Below, one piece after another: positions 38,161 through 52,095 of a stretch of DNA of 64,000 bases (positions are counted from its first letter, which is position 1; each line of letters begins with the position of its first letter). This stretch comes from Glandiceps talaboti. Its lineage: Eukaryota; Hemichordata; Enteropneusta; Spengelidae. The position numbers and the translations under genes are program-made. Below the pieces are notes generated by a model. That model made no database searches. It was given only the letters and a program-made list of their open reading frames with translations, and was not told the origin of the DNA. Location of the stretch: assembly GCF_964340395.1 (NCBI RefSeq), contig NC_135551.1, positions 10,827,879 through 10,891,878 on the forward strand. The letters are read 5' to 3'.

Positions 38161-39899
38161 ATTTCTATCCATGGAGTTGTATAGAAAACTCAATAAATGC
38201 AAGGACAGTAGTCTCATATTATGTACTCAGGCCATCAGTACTAATTCATAGGTATCGATGGTAAGAAAAGAGTTAAGAGAATGAAGTATCTGTCTGAAAA
38301 CCAACATTACGCAATACAATTTGAACGTAAATATCTTCCTGTGTGCCTGTTGAATTGAAATTTAGACTACCTTTGTTTATGTAAATAAACTATGTGATGT
38401 AAAATATACCCTGCAAAACATGAACTGTGCCAACCGATGACATTATCGCCAACCTAGCATCAGTAGCCAATCATATTGCCAGTACCGAAAACACCCCTGA
38501 ACTGGGATTCTATGGGTAGAGTGTATAGTTCAGAATTTTGCATTCCATCAATTGATGTGTGCATGAAGACAGACCTAAACGGGGACGAAAGGCATTCCGT
38601 TTGCATTTGGTTTTAGATGCGTCATCAGACACATATACTCACACTGGAAAGAAATAGCGATAAGGTAAAAAATTGTTTATTTTGCTTTCTTGAATGTCAT
38701 TGGATACAGCGTTAACTAAAAACATTAACACCAAGTCTTTGCTCGTCTTTTGTCCTTTTAATAACAAAATCCTCCACAATCACCGTTATGGACAAGGTGA
38801 ACATGCATTTCCAAAGAAATTCAACACCAAGTCAGATATAGTTACAAATACCTCTTAATGGCAACGTTGTTATTTTCGTCTGAGTTCTTTCATTAGGACA
38901 ATTTGTATAATTACCTCAGGTGGTTGAGAAAACAACACTGACACCGCATGCAACAGCTCCAATGTCTAATGATGAAACTTTTGCAACAAAATCTATCACC
39001 CCTTGGAAATAGTCAGAGTACAGTGTCTTTGATTTAGTACCCAAAGTTTGTACATTCCAAATAATTACAAAAAAATGTTTGTCTAAAATATGACATCATG
39101 ATATTAAAGAGAATAAATACATTTGGTGGAATACAACTCCCTAGTATAGTCAGTTATGTTTTGCCCTTGTCAACTAAATATGTCGAAATTAGAACGAGAT
39201 AATCAAACATGTTCACCCAGAAAGTATTATTTGTAACTCTGTAACTTAAAATACTCACTGTATGTAATAGAATAACCCCCGTATATAAGGAACAAAGCAT
39301 CGCACCTTTGCTAAAAGGTGGTGGGTCAAGTACAACACACCACTGCCAGATTACGTGTCGATGCTTGCATCATTGCACGTCCTGATCCCTGGACACATTT
39401 TCTGTCCTCTGCCGAAGCTGTATATTTGCTAGCTCTATGTAATTCAGACAGGTTATGAAAGAGTCTCTCCCCTGCTCCTTATGTATGAGCTGTCGATTCT
39501 GATGCACACTTGTCTTCACTCTCAACTGCAGCCATTAGAACATGGTTGAGCATTGGATTCAAATAAAGGTGCACATATCTTCTTTGTGTTTCAGAGGTTC
39601 AACACTTAATGATGGCTGCTTGCTTCACTCAGTTATGGGCAATGTTATATTCTGTGTTGGCGTCGTGTAAATAAAACCTCAATACAATACCGCAGTATTT
39701 TATAGAAATTATGAAACTGTATATAAGGTAATTTCAAATTCATTGTTGAGAGTTGTTGATGTAGCTGGTAGTGTTAATTAGTCATTTGCATCATTGTTAA
39801 TTAGGACATATCATTAAATTGGAAGTTTACACATTTCATATGTAATTTGATATATCTATATTTAACTATAAAATGTTTAATATAGTTTTATGGTGTAAT
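38161..39899. other. Non-coding, inverse copy of 52,440-54,345
   Basis: Matching blocks are easy to follow, for example the CCAACCGATGACATTATCGCC block near 38,430 against its inverse near 54,080. No coding frame is shared by both copies. Confidence 0.7.
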
Positions 39900-40206
39900 G
39901 ACCTTTCCCGCTTGCCTTTACATTACTACCCCTGACACGGATCTATGGCTACACAACGGCCCTTTACTTACTCTACTCCCTGGGCGCATACAATCTACTG
40001 CAGCTTTTTTATTGTTGGATCAAAGTATTCAGATTTCAACATCTACCCTACTAGGTCCCCAATAATACTGCCGGGTTGACTGAGGGACAATCGTGGTTCA
40101 CATCTTTCTCAAGGACTTTAGCCATTTAGAAACAAATGCCAGCGATGGGGGTCGAACCAGCAATCTGTAGATTCAAAGTCGGCCAATCTAACCATTCGTC
40201 ATGACT
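39900..40206 (-). mobile_element. tRNA-derived SINE, copy 1
   Basis: Read on the minus strand this has a tRNA-like head with GGTTCGACCCCCATCGC as B box near 40,150, a central body, and a tail resembling GGTAATAATGTAAAGG(C)AAGCGGGAAAGG. It corresponds to the SINE at 51,741-52,090 and lies at the matching position of the inverted duplication, so the insertion predates the duplication. Confidence 0.75.
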
Positions 40207-40629
40207 CTGTCCGTTCGTCCGTCTGTCTAAAATATGTCATGTTTTAACACCAAATACATAAGTTTGGTGGGATACAACTTTTATGGCTATAGTTTACAAC
40301 GACGTTTTGCCCTATTAAACTAAATATGTCAAAATTAGAACGTGACATTCAAAGCGTTATTCTGTAATTCTGTCAGTCTGTAACTTTAAACTTCTCATTG
40401 TATGTGATAGAATAACGCCTGTATATACTGGTAATAGAACAAAGCATGGCACATTTGCCTAAAAACTCCGGGTCAAGTAGGAATGAGAAAAAGTAGGTTA
40501 CTTGACGAATATTTGCATTCGTCACTCCATGAACTGATCCCTGTGCACATTTGTTGTTCTGTCCTCTGCCTCTGAGACTTTACATCGCTCGATTTTAGTC
40601 GTTAGATATCGGTTTAATTGATTGGTTCT

Positions 40630-41345
40630 AGTCAATAACGCAGCAGCCTTATTTTCAGTTTTCATTCAGCTGTTGGCAATCAGACCATTTATTGAAAAAC
40701 AATATGAATTGTTTGCGGTTCTCATTTGTGAAAAATGTCAGGAGAAAAACGTATAGACAATGAGGAGTAACTGCTAGAGTAGTATTCAAAGATGGTGCTT
40801 CTTTTGATACCCTCAATGACTTTGATGTATTCAGTAAGTATGAAATCTTTTCTGTAACGATTCCGATCTTCCGATTTAGTAGCTGTTCTTAGTTTAGTTA
40901 GTTTGGCTGTGTGGAGATATAGACATCGATGTGATGTTAGCATTACCACAGTAGGTCATTATGGACTGTGCCCTTTTTACCCTTAAATAATTGTACGTTT
41001 ATTTACCACACCAACATGACACATATTGCCATGTCAAAACCCTTTCGTCTTGAATTCTGTCGAATGCGCGGGGAACTTCGTCGCGTAGACCGCAAAATCT
41101 TAAGATAATGGTACGTCTTGATACAAACAACCCCATTAATTTTCCCTGTTGGTATTTGCAACAATGTTAGCCTCTTATCAGGGGACCTGGTCCTGCATTT
41201 ATGGTTCTCCATTGTGTTAAACCAAGGGGAGCGTTTATAAGTACACCACAAAGGTTTTACCAAGTGATGCGTGGTCCAATTATGCGCGATATGAAAGTAA
41301 CTTGAAATTCCTCAGCGATTGTGCTTACTTTGCTACTGCGTATTT
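40630..41345 (+). pseudogene. Tandem-hotdog family copy E, degenerate
   Basis: Exon 1 is recognisable from about 40,635 to 40,833. It has a shifted frame after MSGEK and a later VVFKDGASFDTLNDFDV block ending in the family donor (ATTCA|GTAAGT). Part of the intron, the acceptor and the start of exon 2 are missing. From 41,065 broken pieces of exon 2 are readable in changing frames (RGELRRVD, FPCWYLQQ, RGPGPA, then SDCAYFA near 41,330). It corresponds to copy C in the other arm. Confidence 0.75.
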
Positions 41346-42250
41346 TCTATGTCTACATTTTTCATGAATATTTCAATATTTGCAAGAATATTGAATTTCA
41401 AACAATAATCTTCAGTAAATGACAGATGTCGTAGACAGAAATATTTACCGCTACACCTAACTTGACTCGACTGGTCACAACTTGACTCGGACTGCACTAC
41501 ATTTTGTATGTATGTGGTATACTATATTATACCGATGTTGGTGTTGAAGAACGTAGCTCGGCCCAACCCGTATACCCGAAGGTGTACGGGAGTTATCACA
41601 GAAAGTGAGACCACTACATACATTTTGATATGATATTTGCATATGAATACGACAGCATAATGGATCGACAGTTTTCGGGAGACGACACTTGGATTTTAGA
41701 CTACGACAAATTTAAATATATTATAAAACATTGTTAAACTGTATTAAAACACGTAATATTATGGGAAAATCTGACAACATATCGACATGAGAGACAGTGC
41801 ACATCGATGCCATATTACAAGTACTTGGTGCTGAGGCAGGAGAGCCTGAATATCGTAGCGATATGCATGTACATATCAACTTTTGAAGTTAGTTTTGAAC
41901 TGATACTGTCTAAGTACTGACTAACGTGCAATAAACAAAAATCATGACTGTAATTTTCAAGGTCAATACGTTCTTAGATTTGCTTACGTGTATTACGTGT
42001 TTAAATGTATTGATCTGCTGTGGGAGAGTTCTACCGTTGTAAGGTTGACACAATCGATCACATAGTACCTAGATTAATTGCTTCACATGCATTATAACTT
42101 GAAGTAGTTTCGCAGCATTTTGTTTAAAAAAGGTTCCAATTACAATTGTGTCACTCTCACTAATTTCTTTTCCTGCTATAATGTGATTTTGTCGAGATAT
42201 GTCAACTGTTTGTAACGTCAAAGTCCGTAATTGTCACATGAAGTTCACTT
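41346..42250. other. Non-coding centre of the inverted duplication, left part
   Basis: No coding sequence was recognised. A hairpin-like CCCGTATACCCGAAGG...TGTACGGGAG at 41,568-41,603 resembles the end hairpin of the pearl-like element at 4,005. Confidence 0.4.
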
Positions 42251-42253
42251 GTG

Positions 42254-42373
42254 CATCTAGTCTAGTTAATTCTTGGTAACCGTGTTCCGATTTTACACTA
42301 CGTTATCTTCACATGTAATGTGTAAAGATGACGTAGTGTAAAATCAGAACACGGTCGTCAGGAACTAGACTAT
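42254..42373. repeat. Near-perfect hairpin, arms about 57 bp
   Basis: The left arm (from CTAGTCTAGTTAATTCTTGG) pairs with the inverse at 42,316-42,373 through a loop of about 5 bp around GTAATG. Inner arms share TTTTACACTACGT and its inverse. It could be a small foldback element, or, if transcribed, a pre-miRNA-like stem. Confidence 0.75.
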
Positions 42374-42740
42374 TGTCCATCGGGCGAAAGATTAATTGTT
42401 GTTGAACGGATTGTCTAGATTGATGTTTCACTAGTACCTGACTGTATGTGTGCTGTTATTGTGTCACTCACCTGTCAGCATTGATAATGATCTCATATCC
42501 CATACATAAAAAGTCTGACTAGTTTGGATTATTGCTACACAAATTAAATCATTTTCTGACGATGTAGTCAACTCACTTAAAACGTGATGGGAAAGAGAAA
42601 GGTCTATAGGTAATCATAAACATCGCCCTCTCACATATGAAGTGAAACACTTTTGTCTTTACTACATTCACCAAGTTACACAATGAATGTATATTAACAA
42701 CACCAACACAAGGTTCAAGAACCTGAGATCTATGATCGAG

Positions 42741-42875
<135 letters not shown>

Positions 42876-43115
42876 ATTGAGATTGAGATTGTTGATGATA
42901 ATGCAGTGGAGTGGAGAGGACAAGCTCGATCCAGGTGCCTGTCGGCAGTGCTAGTGTGCCCGTCTAGTGGTCTGACCTTCAGCTATGCTAATTAGATCTA
43001 AACACTGCCTTGTTCACTCAAATGCACAGTGGTAACAACCAATTGTGGCAACAGTCTTTACTGAGACTCATGTCCCTTTTCACGTCTGACAGCATTTTCA
43101 CCCATGTTTTGAAAT

Positions 43116-43430
<315 letters not shown>

Positions 43431-43489
43431 AATAGATAGTCAACGAGTTCGGGGTGTTATGTGCCAATAAACGAGGCAGATCACAGGGT

Positions 43490-43876
<387 letters not shown>

Positions 43877-43916
43877 CAGTCCATTAGGTCCAAGTGCTGT
43901 TCTTGCAGCCTCTAGA

Positions 43917-45396
43917 ATGAACAAAGCTGTTGTTGTTTTTGTGAGCACTGCTAAGCAAGTCAACGAAGCATGTGTACAAGGGGACAATGTAAAGGACTTC
44001 TTTACACAACCAAGCCCAATGGTTCAGCCGGCTACAAAAGTTATCATATCCAATTTTCCACCTTTTATTTCTAATGCACTCCTCTCTGAAAAGCTTGGAG
44101 AATATGGTAAAGTCCTAGAACATACTTTCAGATTTATATCACTTGGATGCCGTAGACAGGACCTAAAACACGTCAAATCTTTTCGAAGGCAGGTGTACAT
44201 TATCCTTCACCCAATGTTTAAAAACTTCGACGGCGTTATTCGTGTATATCACAAAGGGAAACAATACACCGTGTACATCTCTACTGATGAACTGACATGT
44301 TTTCAATGTAAAGGAAAGGGTCACGTTCGAAAAAACTGCCCACAGAACAAAATCAATGAAACAGTTCAAAAAGACGACCAAACCCAACCCACTGAAAACG
44401 CAAATGACAACAACAATGATACCACTTGTGATGGGGATGATGACGGAAGTGTAACACGTTGCTCTTCCCCTGATGACCTAACTGATAACAACGACGACAA
44501 CAACCAGAAAACAACAAATGAACAAATTATCCCAAATGAAAACGGAAAAAAGAAATTTTTCCACCGATAGTGCTGAAACACACGACACGACACGACAATC
44601 GACAATGACACAAATCACATAAACATAAACACCAATCACAGTGAACCCCTCTCTACCAACTCTACAATTGAAACAGATGTTCCAATGCCCACACAACAAC
44701 ATTCACAGGTGTAAGAGTCGACAAAACGAACAATTGACAATGTTGATCGGGACAGTGACGAAGATCTAAATATCACTTCGAAAAATAAGTGCGTGGCATT
44801 ATCTGACTCTGAAAGCGAATACGAAGACGTTATCGACGTTATCGAATATGAAAACGCTATCGAACTACCCGAAACATCTGTCACCAGCAGTAAAGGAATG
44901 GTTCGGCTTAAGTTTACAGACGATTCACAAAAAACTCCAAACAAAAGCGAAACTGAACAAACCGAGCACCACAGACACAAAACAAAAAACGACGACGACG
45001 CCGACGACGACGCCGATACCTCGGATGAACATGACCTCCCTATCACACAAAAAACAAATACATGTACAAGTGATACGGAACTCGATAGCAACTCCGACGA
45101 AAGCGATGAAAATTTATCACAAAACAACGCATCGGCTGCGCAAAATCTTGCCACACTCTCAATGCGACGAAATTCCATCACAAGAAAAAATAGACGTCTT
45201 TCTCAACAACATTAAAAGTTACAAAAATCATGTTAAACGATGCAGAATTTTCTGCCCGGACTTTGATAAACTGTTACAAGCTTTGTCAATCAAAGTACAG
45301 TCATCTACAAGTAAATCACTAAAACAGAGAATTAGTAAACTAATGGAAAAACTGAGAAACGATTTGAAAAGTAGAGGTCTAAGTTCTTCCTTCTAA
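43917..45396 (+). pseudogene. LINE ORF1 (gag-like, CCHC zinc knuckle), broken
   Basis: The first frame (43,917-44,570, 217 residues) starts at an ATG shortly after the array. It has an RRM-like TKVIISNFPPF region at about residues 40-100 and a knuckle CFQCKGKGHVRKNC at residues 125-138. A stop then interrupts it. A second frame (44,793-45,215) gives an acidic Asp/Glu/Ser-rich linker, and a third supplies the last ~75 residues with a basic helix (LKQRISKLMEKLRNDLKS), ending at TAA 45,394-45,396. At least two frame breaks separate these parts, so ORF1 is not functional. Tx1-clade ORF1 proteins bind element RNA. The domain order here agrees with that role. Confidence 0.75.
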
Positions 45397-48300
45397 TGTC
45401 TCAACTCATAAACTCTCAATCTTTCATGGGATATCGCACCAAACTGTGTTTTCTACTCCTACTCCTTATGACTTGTCTCTCAATTCTCACCAGTAATACA
45501 CGTGGTTGTAGAGATGCTCTAAAACGCTTTACTATTCTAGAAAATCTAAAAACAGGGTATGACTGCAACTGTGTCTTTCTACAAGAAACCCACTCTCTGG
45601 AACGTGACGAAGCGACATGGAGAATATTATGGCGTGGAAACATTGAGTTCTCACATCTTACTACTCAGTCAGGAGGAGTTGCAATCATGTTCCCTCCAAA
45701 AACAAAGGTTGATATCCTGCACAAGGCAGACCCCATTCCTGGACGTCTTCTTCACGTTCATGCAAAAGTGAATGATTTCAATTATCACTTCATAAATATT
45801 TATGCGCCAATGATGGTCAAGACCGTCTTGTTGCATTTAAACACTTAAAAAGACTGCTTCACTCGTTACAATCCTCCCCGGATCCAATTGTTCTGGGTGG
45901 GGATTTTAACTGTACATTACAAGCAAATATCGACCGACATAGTCACCATGAACCTCACACACAATCTTCAAATTTTCTGTCACGACTTCTTAAAAGATAC
46001 AAACTGACAGACTGTTGGAGACAACACCATGAAAATGACCAAAATTATACTTGGCATGGACCTAACGGACATGCACGACTTGATCGTCTCTATGTAAGCA
46101 AACACATTACAAATAGAGTACAATCCGCTGTGATCATTCCTGTGACTTTTTCAGATCATAATATAGTTAAAATATGTATAAGTCAGAACAACATCAAACA
46201 TAAAAGTGCTAATTGGGCTCTAAATACCTCCCTCTTAGAGGATGAAGTCTATAAGGAAATCATAACTGAATTTTGGCAAGGATGGACAGATAAAAAGACC
46301 GATTTCCACAATTTACAAAATCGGTGGGACTCCGGAAAACTTCAAATAAAACTGTTGACTCAGCAATGTAGTATAGACAGACACAGACACCAACGACAGA
46401 CGAAGCAAAACCTAATAAAAGACCTCACCAACCTGGAAAATAATTTGTCATCAGGCGACATAAACTCCACAGAGTTTGAATAAAAAAAACAGAACTTAAC
46501 GGACTTTTGAAAGCGGAAGATAGAGGTGCGTGGGTACGCTCTCGCTTCCAACATGTTAACGAAAATGACAAATCTACAAGATTCTTTTTCGATCTTGAGA
46601 GACGTAGGAGTGCTAGGAAAATGATAACACATCTTAAAATATCAGACGGTAACATAACCGAAGATCCCTCAAGTATAAGAACGATTGCGAGAGATTTCTA
46701 TAAAAATCTCTATTCACCTGAAGAAATTAACATTGAAAAAGTTGAAACAATTTTGAAAGATTTACCACAATTAAGTGAGGAAAATAAATTTGATCTCGAC
46801 CAACCAATCACATTCGACGAATTGTCCAAGTCAGTTCCCGCATTGCGCAACAATAAAGCACCCGGCATAGATGGCCTCCCATCAGAATTTTACAAAACCT
46901 TCTGGAATGTTCTCGGCCAAGACTACCATGAAGTCTTTCTGGATTCACTAAATACCGGGCGATTATCTCTATCATGCCGCCGGGCACTGATTACACTCTT
47001 ACCCAAAAAGGGGGATAACGGTCTCCTCAACAATTGGAGACCAGTCTCCCTACTTTGCACTGACTACAAAATTCTTACTAAAACTCTTTCCTTCCGACTA
47101 AAATTTGCACTCAAAGATGTTATACACTGTGACCAAACATACTGTATTCCCAATAGATCAATTTTCGATAACATACATCTTGTACGAGACACCTTAACGT
47201 ACGCCAATGAGAACCATCTTCCACTGGCTATTGTCTCACTCGATCAAGAGAAAGCCTTTGATCGTGTTCACCACTACTACTTACAGCGTACCCTAAAAGC
47301 ATTTGGATTCGGTGAGTTTTTTATAAGTTACATTAGTATGATTTACTGTGATGCTGAAAGTATCCTCAAAATAAATCACGACTTAACAAAACCTTTCAAA
47401 TTTGGCCGTGGTATCAGACAAGGTTGTCCGTTGTCAGGGCAACTATACACTTTATGTATTGAACCTCTGCTGCAGAAAATACGCAGCAGCGGTGGGTGCA
47501 CAACATGGTTTCATGGTACCCTGTTCAGAAACTAAAAAAAGTTTCCTTTCGGCCTATGCGGATGACATCAATATTTTTATAACACGTGAAAACGACTTTA
47601 CAGGTCTTACCCACTGGCTAGGCGTTTACCAAAGTGCTTCAAACGCTAAGGTAAACTTTCAAAAATCAAAAGGGCTTTGGTCTGGCAAATGGCAGAACAG
47701 ACAGGGCCGCCCACTTGGCCTAGACTGGAACAGTAGTGGCTTAAAAGTGTTAGGTGTTTACCTAGGAAACGACATTACTTACTCTGACAAAAACTGAGAA
47801 AACCTAGTAGAAACAGTTGAAAGTACTTTGAAAAGGTGGCGACCATATGCAAGTGTTCTGTCTTACAGGGGAAGAACACTTATTATCAACCAACTAGCAG
47901 TCTCAAAACTTTGTCATAAATTACTCTGCCTTCGACCACCTCAAAACCTGATCAATTGTATACAGACACTCTTCGTTAATTTCTTTTGGCAAGGGCGCCA
48001 TTGGCTCCCACATGAACAATTATACATGCCTATTCGACATGGCGGACAAGGCCTGGTTCACGTACAAAGTAAAATTGAAACTTTTCGCATGATGTACATA
48101 CGTAAAATTTGATACTACGACTCTAGTCATCCCATGCGAAACTACTCTGAATATTTCCTTGGAAAAATCGCTGACCTTCGTTATGGAACTAGAGTATTCC
48201 TTTTGGACCTTCTACCATCTATAACTTTTGACAATCTCCCTCCCTTCTATCAACAGACCATACATACATGGAAATCTCTTTCTCCAGAGCGGAGTGGGGA

Positions 48301-49334
48301 TCCCGTGACATTGACAGATATTCTTTCTGAACCACTATTTCTCAATCCACTTATACTTCATGCCGTACAACAAAAGCCTCTCTTTTTACAACACTTTATT
48401 GACGGTAAAGTCGTGTCGATTAGAGATCTTATTAAACTTGACGGAAAACGCAAAAAAAACTTGTTTAGAAATACAAGACAATGTTCACGTATATTCCTTA
48501 AGACTGCTTGAAAAGGCAATACAATTGATTTGGAAGTCAATACCAACAAAATGGACTCAACAAATTGATCATTTTTTCAGTCAAAATGACGTCGAAGTAG
48601 GCAATCCCTCGTTGTACCACTTCAACATTTCATACAAAGAAGACGGGGACTCAGAACAGGTGTACTTCAACAAACTGTGCCAAAAAGACATTTACCACCT
48701 GTTTTGTAAGAAGATATTCGACATCAAACATGCTGACAGACTACCGACACCTTGGCATGATATTTTATCAATACCGACCACCATAAGACCAAGGTTCGAA
48801 AGTGTATATCGCGATCCACTCAGCAGACGTGATGGCGATCTACAGTGGCGATCAATACATGGTTGCTTGGCAACAAAACACTATTTGTATCTCAGTAAGC
48901 TTAGTATCAATGCAGAGTGCTAACACTGTGGTGATAGAGAAAACCTAGAACATCTATTTTTAGACTGCCCGATACTATTGCCACTGCACAAGAAAGTAAA
49001 TGAACTAATCTCGACAATTTTGACTAAAGACTCAATCCCATTTAACTGGTACATCCTGGGAATGCCACTTGGACCAAAACCGGATCGTCCAAGATATCAA
49101 CTCTGCAACTATTTAATGACAACAGCTAAAATAGCCATCGTTCGCTGTCGTATGGAAGAAGGGTTAAGTCCACTTCGCCTATTTCTTGGACGCGTCCGAC
49201 GTAGGATAGCTATTGACTTTAACTATTACAAATTGAATGGACATTTGAACATGTTTAGCATAATTTGGAGTATCGAGAATGCCGATATCATTGACGAAAG
49301 ATTAAGATATTTCAGCATATCAGCCTTTAAATAA
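45396..49334 (+). pseudogene. LINE ORF2 (endonuclease and reverse transcriptase), broken
   Basis: The start ATG overlaps the ORF1 stop. Endonuclease blocks are LQETH near 45,580, INIYAP near 45,795 and GGDFN near 45,900 (in a shifted frame), with LDRLYV and SDHN-type blocks near 46,080-46,150. Reverse-transcriptase blocks are NNKAPGIDGLPSEFYK near 46,850, NWRPVSLL near 47,035, a QEKAFDRV core near 47,245, and YADDINIF near 47,555. The C-terminal region ends with HCGDRENLEHLFLDC near 48,925. Lesions include shifts near 45,820, 46,480, 47,490 and 48,460 and stops at 47,797, 48,112 and 48,921. The protein would nick DNA and copy element RNA in the family, but this copy is dead. Confidence 0.85.
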
Positions 49335-49605
49335 TCCAAACACTGTGGACAGTTGGTCACAACGCTTTAAAATCAGTTATTCAGTGAAGATGTAACGTTT
49401 CGTTACCTTAATTGAGGCCTTTTGTCACTCAAGTGAACAACAAACTGTACAGAAAAATCTGAAAAACTACAAAAAGAATAGAAAAATACAACTAATGATA
49501 CTAGCCTCTCTTGCAAAACAGGTGCTACAAAAAGAGAGTTGACTGGTGCCAAACAAATTAATGCTACCTTTGAAATTTCAAACAACTAGTATACAGAATG
49601 AAGTA

Positions 49606-51258
49606 TTAAGAATGCATGTATATTGCAAAGTGACTGATATCGTCTCCCTCTTTAGTAATCGTGAAACACAACTTATTTGATTGCAGCTGATCTTCCCAAA
49701 CCTCTACGACAACTTCATCATGTATACTAGCTTGAGCAAAATACGTCGATGCAATCTTCTCCACTCTGTAATTTCTGAAGTCACCAGTGTAATTTGTCAA
49801 AGCTCCAGATTCAATGGCAAAATATGCACAGTCACTGACGTATTTTAATTGACTGTCATATCGTAGGTAAAACCGCGTGTCACTTGGAAGAACTTTTGTG
49901 GCGTACTTGAACACCTCTTTTGGTTTACCTCGATGAGGAATCACGACTGCAGGACCAGGTCCCCTGACAAGAGGGCGAAATTTTTGCAAATACCAATCTG
50001 GAAAAGTTAGTGGTTTTTTTGTATCAAAGCGTAATACCATAATCTTCAGATCTTGTCTGGCCAGAAGTTCATTATCATCTAGGCGACGAAGTTCTCCACG
50101 CATGCCAACTGTTGTCATTCCGAGTGAACTCAAGGCAAACTGCATAACTACCGGTGTTAGTGGTTTGTGTTTGAACATGTTGTAAAAGCTAGTGGAAAAT
50201 GTATCTTCGTGTGACAAATAAAATGTGAATAACTGATCTCCAACGTCTCTTCGAAGACGATTTACATCTAGATAACGCCCATCAACGAATGATGTATCCC
50301 TCAGAACTCCAGCTATTAGTCGTGGTACGTTCCATAGGTGCAGCTTGTCTATTATAAATTAAGGTTATTTTGTAAATAAAAAAGTAGAAATTTGATTCAT
50401 ACATTTCTGAAATTTTCTGTACACTTGATTTTTAAACCAGTTCAATCAGTAAAATAAATCATCTGGACTGTGACAGAGTTTATTCTGACATGAACATCCT
50501 CGTCTACAAATAGACTACTATTACACTGACAGTAGCAATAACTGTTCAATAAAAATAACAATACTGTATATAGTATTGATATGACAATACTCATACTAAT
50601 GTCAAGGCACAATTCATCTTTGTTAAAAAATCAATATGTAGCATGAATTGATTATTCAATCTTAGGTTTAATGGGACTCACGACGGGGAACCTAAAAGAG
50701 TTAATTCGATGTCCTTGCCAATAACTGCCAGGAGTCATGATTTAGAATTAAACAATAAATTAAAACAGCCTAATGACAATGACCTGAGTGCGATAAACAA
50801 AGTTCATAATTCAAGGCCAAGGTTTTGACATGGGAATATGTGTCATGTTGGTGTGGCAATAACTTACAAATAATTAACTATAATGAGGGCACAGTCCATA
50901 ATGACATACGCGGTAATTTCAACATCACATCGATATCTATCTCTCGACACAGTTACATGTATTTCTTCTGTCGACAAAATATATGTAGTTATTGGTAAAC
51001 TAAAAAAAAATCCACCATATCGGCATCTGACATTACAGAAAAGATTTCATACTTACTGTATACATCGAAGTCGTTGAGGGTATCAAAAGGAGCACCATCT
51101 TTGAATACTACTCTAGCATTTGCTCCTTGGTTCTCTATGTGTATTTCTCCTGACATTTTTCGCAATGAGAACTGCACACAATTCATATTCAATTTCAATA
51201 AATGACTGCCAACAGCTGAACGACATCGAGGCAAAACTAAACCTAAAATTGCTGCCAT
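49606..51258 (-). CDS. Tandem-hotdog (acyl-thioesterase-like) protein, copy C
   Basis: Exon 1 is 51,258-51,057 and exon 2 is 50,348-49,606. They join in phase (TACA|GTAAGT to ATAG|ACAAGC) into 314 residues. I chose the start MAAILG because it aligns with the starts of copies A, B and D. An in-frame ATG three codons earlier is possible. The basic, Arg/Leu-rich first ~35 residues resemble a mitochondrial presequence. The body matches copy D throughout but is clearly diverged (for example TFYLSHEDTFST for AISSTEDLFSA), so it is an older paralogue. Intron length is about 0.7 kb. It lies in the right arm of the inverted duplication, and the partner in the left arm is degenerate copy E. Function is inferred, as for copy D. 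No experimental family name is recognised. Confidence 0.6.
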
Positions 51259-51686
51259 GATAATCAAACCCTGTAAACTATAAAGACAGCGTTATCTAAC
51301 GACTACAATCGAGCGAGGTAAACTCTGAAAGGTGAGGATAGAAAAGTAATGTGCCCAGGGATCAGTTCGTACTTAACCAACAGGGAGTGACGAATGCATA
51401 TATCGTCAATAATTAAACCCGACTCTCCTGAGTCGTGCTAGACCAAGTACTTTTGGCAAAGCTGTCATCATGCTTAATTGTATATAGGCGTTATTCTATC
51501 ACATACAATGTAAAGTTTAAAGTTACAGAATATCGCTTTCTCCTTAGAGAACAGGCTTGAATTTCTCGTTATATTTTTTTGTAGTACATGTATTAGTTTA
51601 ATAGGGCAAATCGCAGTTGTAGACTATAGCCATATGAGTTGTATCTCATCAAACTTATGTATTCGGTGTTATAACATGACATATTT

Positions 51687-51730
<44 letters not shown>

Positions 51731-51740
51731 TAGATAGATA
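51259..51740. other. Upstream flank of copy C and (GACA)n array
   Basis: This is the promoter side of copy C, followed by a (GACA)n(GATA)n array at 51,690-51,740. The equivalent place in the left arm (40,205-40,620) has only a short TCCG/TCTG remnant. Confidence 0.5.
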
Positions 51741-52095
51741 GAGTCATGATCGGCGAACAGTTAGAGTGGCCGGCTTTAAATTTAAATCCGCAGATTGGAG
51801 GTTCGACCCCCGTCGCTGCAATTTGTTTCTGAATGGTTGAAGTCCTTGGGCAAGATGTGAACCACGATTGCGCCTCAGTCAACCCACCTGTATAATTGGA
51901 GACCTGGTAGGATAGAGGTTGCAATGTGAATTCTTTAATCCTAAGCGCTGATAGAGGCTGCAATGGATTGTATATGCTTCCCTGGGAGCTGAGGAAGAAG
52001 TAAAATGCCGTTGTACCGTTATAAATCCGTGCCAGTGGTAATAATTGTAAAGCGCCTTGAACACAAATTGGGAAAGCGCCACATACAAACCAACA
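51741..52095 (+). mobile_element. tRNA-derived SINE, copy 2 (best preserved)
   Basis: The head has an A-box-like CGAACAGTTAGAGTGGCCGG and a B box GGTTCGACCCC at 51,800-51,810. The body contains CTTGGGCAAGATGTGAACC. The tail AATTGTAAAGCGCCTTGAAC and GGGAAAGCGCC is of the type shared by several metazoan SINE families. No transcription terminator was assigned. Confidence 0.8.

Larger units (their letters stand above)
34641..41345. repeat. Left arm of large inverted duplication
   Basis: This block corresponds in inverse orientation to about 49,606-57,493. In order it holds the upstream flank and gene copy B, the (GA)n and (CA)n(TA)n arrays, non-coding sequence with ~147-bp core units, a SINE, and degenerate gene copy E. 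The two arms differ by indels, microsatellite lengths and a large deletion inside copy E. Confidence 0.8.
43877..49500 (+). mobile_element. Tx1-clade LINE, nearly full length, inactive
   Basis: The order is a short 5' leader, ORF1 with a CCHC knuckle, a TAATG overlap, ORF2 with apurinic-type endonuclease, reverse transcriptase and a C-terminal Cys/His knuckle, and then a short 3' region. The right end is not exact: family-specific flank of gene copy C is recognisable again by about 49,590. The 5' end sits against a (TC)n array, and target preference for TC microsatellites is known in the Kibi family of this clade. No 3' TC array is seen. Confidence 0.8.

Noticed and set aside
44636-45181. Ser-rich 181-residue minus-strand frame
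   Set aside because: It is antisense to the acidic linker of LINE ORF1, where GAC/GAA-rich codons suppress stops on the other strand.
51741-51815. Functional tRNA gene
   Set aside because: A and B boxes are tRNA-like, but the segment is the head of a SINE present in several copies and does not fold into a convincing cloverleaf by eye.
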